Below, piece by piece: positions 5,846-8,795 of a DNA stretch of 8,795 nucleotides. This DNA is from an uncultured Pelagibacteraceae bacterium (GTDB lineage Bacteria; Pseudomonadota; Alphaproteobacteria; Pelagibacterales; Pelagibacteraceae). The stretch is taken from positions 1 through 8,795 of the forward strand of contig CABXMS010000020.1 in NCBI GenBank assembly GCA_902513415.1, given 5' to 3'. The position numbers were made by a program, and so were the translations under genes. The notes beneath the pieces were generated by a model. That model was not told the DNA's origin and ran no database searches. It saw only the letters and a list, made by a program, of their open reading frames with translations. Numbering within the stretch: position 1 is the stretch's first letter; every line of letters begins with the position of its first letter.

Positions 5846-7684
5846 TTAAGTTTTTTCTACCTCTGTGTTAGCAACTTCGCTTGGAGGTGTAGTTTGTGTA
5901 ATAAAATCTTCTTTTGCTCCTGGAACACTAAAATCATAAGGCCATCTATGAACTACCGGAAGTTTATCACCCCAGTTACCATGTTCGGGTGGTACTGAAG
6001 GTGTAAGCCATTCTAGAGAATTAGCTTTCCAAGGATTATGTCCTGATGGTTTTCCTGTCTTTAAGGTTTTTATAATATTGAAAATTAAGATAAATTGTGC
6101 TGCTCCAACTATGAAGGCTGCAATACTTATAAACTCATTCATTCCTACTGCCGAGGTTACATATGGACTATCATACATTTCAAAATATCTTCTAGGCACT
6201 CCAATAAATCCTAAATAGTGCATTGGGAAATAAATTGAATAAGCTCCTAAAAAAGTAAGCCAGAAATGCCATTTACCTAATTTTTCATCCAAAAATCTTC
6301 CAGCAACTAGAGGAAACCAATGATAAACAGCTCCCATAATTACCATAAGTGGTGCAATCCCCATAACCATGTGGAAGTGAGCAATAACAAAGTAAGTATC
6401 AGATAATGGAACATCTACAGTAACATTTCCTAAGAAAATTCCTGTAATCCCTCCGTTTACAAAAGTAACTATAAAACCAAGACACCATAGCATCACAACA
6501 TTAAGTCTTATGTTTCCTCTCCAAAGAGTTAAAATCCAATTGTAGACTTTCATCGCCGTTGGGACCGCAATAATAAGAGTTGTTGTTGCAAAGAAAAATC
6601 CAAACCAAGGATTCATTCCACTAACATACATATGATGTGCCCATACAAAAAAGCTTAGACCACCTATGGCGACAATGGCCCAAACCATCATTCTATAGCC
6701 AAATATATTTTTTCTAGCGTGAACAGAAATTAAATCTGAAATTATTCCAAATGCAGGTAGTGCAACTATATAAACTTCTGGATGTCCAAAAAACCAAAAT
6801 AAATGTTGAAAAAGAATAGGACTTCCTCCACCATAGTCAAGTATTTCTCCCGCCTGTAATATTGTTGGCATAAAAAAACTTGTTCCAAGTATTTTATCTA
6901 AACTCATCATTAGTCCACCCACTAACAGAGCTGGAAAAGCTAACATTGCTAAAACAGTTGCTGTGAAAATACCCCAAACTGTTAAGGGCATCCTCATTAA
7001 TGTCATTCCTCTAGTACGAGCCTGCAAAACAGTAATTAAATAATTTAGTCCCCCCATAGTAAATCCAGCTACAAATAATACTAAAGATATACACATTAAA
7101 AGTATTCCCATGCCAGATCCTGGTGTTCCTTCTAAAATTGTTTGAGGAGGGTAAAGTGTCCACCCAGCTCCTGTTGGGCCACCTGGAACAAAAAAGCTTG
7201 CTAATAAAACTCCAACTGCAATAAAAAACATCCAAAAACTTACCATGTTAAGATAAGGGAAAACCATATCTCTAGCACCAACCATTAACGGAATTAAATA
7301 ATTTCCAAATCCTCCGAGGAAAAGTGCAGTTAAAAAATAAACTACCATTATCATTCCATGCATAGTGACAAACTGATAATAATGTTCTGCCGTCATGAAT
7401 CCTGCTAGTTCTGGAAAGCCTAATTGTAAGCGCATTAGCCAAGAAAGAATAAGACCAATTATTCCAGTAAATGTGGCTAAAAGAAAATATTGTACTCCAA
7501 TAACTTTGGCATCCTGACAAAAAACCCATTTAGTAATAAAGCTATGTCCGTGATATAAATCCTGCTCAGGTATTTCTGAAGGTCTTACATAATCCATATC
7601 AGGTGTTATTCCTGATCCTCCTCCAGAAATAGTTTCTGAAGATTGTGTGTGGATTATTTTATTATCCCTAAAATCCTCTGACAT
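5846..7684 (-). CDS. ctaD: Cytochrome c oxidase subunit I (aa3-type, A1 class)
   Basis: Catalytic subunit: reduces O2 to water at the heme a3-CuB centre and pumps protons across the inner membrane. The 612-residue product has about 12 helices plus a 60-residue polar N-terminal extension. Low-spin heme a ligands are H109 and H438, the heme a3 ligand is H436, and CuB ligands are H301, H350 and H351, with Y305 for the His-Tyr crosslink. The D channel is complete (N128, D139, N146 and E303 in GHPEVY), as is the K channel (K379 in VPTAMK). Numbering is offset from Rhodobacter sphaeroides by 7 before and 17 after a loop insertion of about 10 residues. E303 places it in the A1 class of proton-pumping heme-copper oxidases. 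AAGGG 6 nt before the ATG is a good Shine-Dalgarno sequence. It lies 36 nt after the subunit II gene in the same operon. coxA is a synonym. Confidence 0.98.
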   Translation of the reverse strand: MSEDFRDNKIIHTQSSETISGGGSGITPDMDYVRPSEIPEQDLYHGHSFITKWVFCQDAKVIGVQYFLLATFTGIIGLILSWLMRLQLGFPELAGFMTAEHYYQFVTMHGMIMVVYFLTALFLGGFGNYLIPLMVGARDMVFPYLNMVSFWMFFIAVGVLLASFFVPGGPTGAGWTLYPPQTILEGTPGSGMGILLMCISLVLFVAGFTMGGLNYLITVLQARTRGMTLMRMPLTVWGIFTATVLAMLAFPALLVGGLMMSLDKILGTSFFMPTILQAGEILDYGGGSPILFQHLFWFFGHPEVYIVALPAFGIISDLISVHARKNIFGYRMMVWAIVAIGGLSFFVWAHHMYVSGMNPWFGFFFATTTLIIAVPTAMKVYNWILTLWRGNIRLNVVMLWCLGFIVTFVNGGITGIFLGNVTVDVPLSDTYFVIAHFHMVMGIAPLMVIMGAVYHWFPLVAGRFLDEKLGKWHFWLTFLGAYSIYFPMHYLGFIGVPRRYFEMYDSPYVTSAVGMNEFISIAAFIVGAAQFILIFNIIKTLKTGKPSGHNPWKANSLEWLTPSVPPEHGNWGDKLPVVHRWPYDFSVPGAKEDFITQTTPPSEVANTEVEKT

Positions 7685-7690
7685 TTTTTA

Positions 7691-7695
7691 CCCTT
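7691..7695 (-). promoter_or_regulatory. Shine-Dalgarno sequence of the subunit I gene
   Basis: AAGGG on the minus strand, 6 nt from the ATG at 7684, in the 36-nt gap after the subunit II gene. It supports the chosen start, which retains the long polar N-terminal extension of subunit I. Confidence 0.6.
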
Positions 7696-7720
7696 ATATT
7701 TGTTTTTTTTATCATTTAAT

Positions 7721-8557
7721 TTATTTTTTTGCTAATTTAGTTTTCTCAATTTCTAAAATTTTTTGTTTTGCAATTAAATCAGAGAATGTTTCTTGTTTTT
7801 TAAGCCAGTTTTCATAATCTTGATTATCTTGCACTAAAACTCCGCCTCTCATAGCGTAGTGGCCAACACCACAATATTCAGCGCATAAAACTTCATACTC
7901 TCCTACTTTATTAGGTTCAAACCAGTAATAAGTTACAATTCCTGGAACCGCATCCATTTTTGCTCTGAATTGAGGAACATACCAGTTGTGAAGAACATCA
8001 ACTGATCTTAATAATATTTTAACAGGCTTATTATTTTCTAAATTTATTAAATCGCTTTGTATCATTACATCATCTTTTCCATAAGGATCATCTAAATTAA
8101 TTCCAAATGGATTATCGTCATTTATATTCGTAACTTGAGTTGTTCCTAATTTTCCGTCTTCTCCGGGTAATCTATATTGCCATCCCCACTGCCAAGCCAT
8201 TACATCTATCTCAAGCGCATTTTTTGGAACAGTCACATACTGATTCCAAATAATAAGTCCTGGTGCCAGTAGCGCTACCACTCCTAATGTTGTTGCGATT
8301 GTAAGTATTTTTTCTAATCTTTTGTCTTCAGGTTTGTATTCAGCTTTATGATCTTCTTTATAAGAAAATTTAAAAACACAATAAACCATGAAAAGGCAAA
8401 CTGCTACGAATACACTTCCGCCAACCCAAAAGGTTAGTGTGATAGTGTCATCCATTCCTCCCCAATTTGAAGCAATGTCAGTCCAGTACCATGGAGTAAA
8501 AATATGGAAAAGTACTGATCCTAGAATGACTAAAAAAAATATAATTCCTGCATGCAT
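7721..8557 (-). CDS. ctaC: Cytochrome c oxidase subunit II (CuA subunit)
   Basis: Accepts electrons from cytochrome c at the binuclear CuA centre and passes them to heme a of subunit I. In the 278-residue protein the CuA ligands are H190, C225, E227 (backbone), C229, H233 and M236, within VLHNWYVP and LCAEYCGVGHYAM. The 35-residue H-to-C spacing equals that of Rhodobacter sphaeroides (H217, C252). The aromatic electron-entry stretch is AWQWGWQYRLPGEDG (121-135). Full CuA ligands mean the donor is cytochrome c, not quinol. There are three hydrophobic segments: 4-22 (signal peptide or anchor), about 42-65 and 85-107, followed by the periplasmic cupredoxin domain. There is no C-terminal cytochrome c domain. 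The C-terminal tail (about 248-278) is lysine-rich and helical. It is first in the operon; the ATG has no Shine-Dalgarno sequence and probably a very short leader. coxB is a synonym. Confidence 0.97.
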   Translation of the reverse strand: MHAGIIFFLVILGSVLFHIFTPWYWTDIASNWGGMDDTITLTFWVGGSVFVAVCLFMVYCVFKFSYKEDHKAEYKPEDKRLEKILTIATTLGVVALLAPGLIIWNQYVTVPKNALEIDVMAWQWGWQYRLPGEDGKLGTTQVTNINDDNPFGINLDDPYGKDDVMIQSDLINLENNKPVKILLRSVDVLHNWYVPQFRAKMDAVPGIVTYYWFEPNKVGEYEVLCAEYCGVGHYAMRGGVLVQDNQDYENWLKKQETFSDLIAKQKILEIEKTKLAKK

Positions 8558-8580
8558 ATCTGTTTATATAGAACAAAAGC

Positions 8581-8608
8581 AGTATAAATACCTATGACAA
8601 AATGTCAT
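8581..8608 (-). promoter_or_regulatory. Predicted sigma-70-type promoter of the cytochrome oxidase operon
   Basis: On the minus strand, ATGACA (8608-8603, five of six matches to TTGACA) is followed by a 16-nt spacer and TATACT (8586-8581, five of six matches to TATAAT). Transcription would start near 8574, leaving a leader of about 17 nt before the ctaC ATG at 8557. This is the best promoter-like match I saw in the intergenic gaps. It is a pattern match only. Confidence 0.5.
8594..8608. promoter_or_regulatory. Perfect 6-3-6 palindrome in the divergent promoter region; candidate operator
   Basis: ATGACA-AAA-TGTCAT is a perfect inverted repeat lying 36 bp upstream of ctaC and 38 bp upstream of the divergent gene at 8647. 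The right arm read on the minus strand is the -35 box of the oxidase promoter. The left arm is an equally good -35-like hexamer facing the divergent gene, with a weak TTAAAT -10 candidate 18 nt on. A dimeric regulator bound here would affect both promoters. It does not match the FNR (TTGAT-N4-ATCAA) or CRP (TGTGA-N6-TCACA) consensus. A short palindrome can also arise by chance in AT-rich DNA. Confidence 0.35.
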
Positions 8609-8646
8609 TAAATAATCTTAAATAAACCAGTATATTCAACAATAAT

Positions 8647-8795
8647 ATGCTTGGTAAATTTGGAATTTTAATAACTATACTCGTTTTAGTTTTACTTTTT
8701 TTTCTTGTGATATCTTTTGGAGCTGGAGCTTTTTCAAAAAAAGAAATTAAACCGGAAACAAAAAAATATTTAAAATCAGTAAATATACTTTTGAT
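8647..8795 (+). CDS. N-terminal part of an unidentified membrane-anchored or secreted protein (runs off the window)
   Basis: Open frame from ATG at 8647 to the window edge, 49 complete codons with no stop. The product starts MLGKFG, then a strongly hydrophobic stretch (about 7-24, ILITILVLVLLFFLVISF), then GAGAFSKKE and a lysine-rich region. This is a signal peptide or a single N-terminal membrane anchor; a cleavage site after GAGA is possible. There is no lipobox cysteine. It is divergent from the cytochrome oxidase operon and shares the 89-bp promoter region with it. An in-frame TAA at 8623 bounds the start upstream, and no Shine-Dalgarno sequence is visible. Function cannot be judged from the fragment. 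In Alphaproteobacteria tldD often lies beside coxB, but this hydrophobic N terminus does not look like TldD. Confidence 0.6.
   Translation, partial: MLGKFGILITILVLVLLFFLVISFGAGAFSKKEIKPETKKYLKSVNILL

Noticed and set aside
5744..5998. Long frames opposite or out of phase with the oxidase genes, for example here and at 4235-4462, 7011-7235 and 7272-7529.
   Set aside because: They lie wholly or mostly inside genes with full catalytic motifs, have no recognisable domains and lack ribosome sites; they are antisense or frame shadows.

Overview
The window is AT-rich (about 30% GC by eye), densely packed bacterial DNA. Marker content is alphaproteobacterial in flavour: an aa3-type cytochrome c oxidase operon runs into ctaB and thrC, and rnhA lies convergent to thrC. 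Low GC, very short intergenic gaps and frequent lack of Shine-Dalgarno sequences suggest a streamlined marine lineage of the Pelagibacterales (SAR11) type. This placement is inference from composition and gene order, not a database match.

Layout. Positions 11-433 (+) encode ribonuclease HI. Positions 479-2159 (+) hold a compact two-gene restriction-modification cassette: an HNH nuclease with an N-terminal putative winged-helix region, then a DNA cytosine-5 methyltransferase. The cassette sits exactly in the gap between the convergent ends of rnhA and thrC. It is bracketed by two near-identical 22-bp direct repeats (441-462 and 2159-2180, 19 of 22 identical), which looks like a footprint of acquisition.

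From 8557 down to 2186 everything is on the minus strand, in transcription order: coxB/ctaC (subunit II), coxA/ctaD (subunit I), a short five-helix subunit III, a small bacterial subunit IV, an unrecognised 87-residue two-helix membrane protein, ctaB (heme O synthase) and thrC (threonine synthase). Gaps between the oxidase genes are 2-36 nt. The subunits form a proton-pumping terminal oxidase: all heme, CuA, CuB, D-channel and K-channel residues are visible. CtaB supplies the farnesylated heme precursor. The assembly genes ctaG (Cox11) and surf1, which often accompany such clusters in Alphaproteobacteria, are not in the window.

At the right edge (8647 to end, +) a divergent, truncated gene encodes a membrane-anchored or secreted protein of unknown function. 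The 89-bp divergent gap holds a good sigma-70-like promoter for the oxidase operon, whose -35 box is one arm of a perfect 6-3-6 palindrome.

The most noteworthy region is the repeat-flanked restriction-modification cassette. Next are the unidentified 87-residue protein inside the oxidase operon and the palindromic shared promoter.
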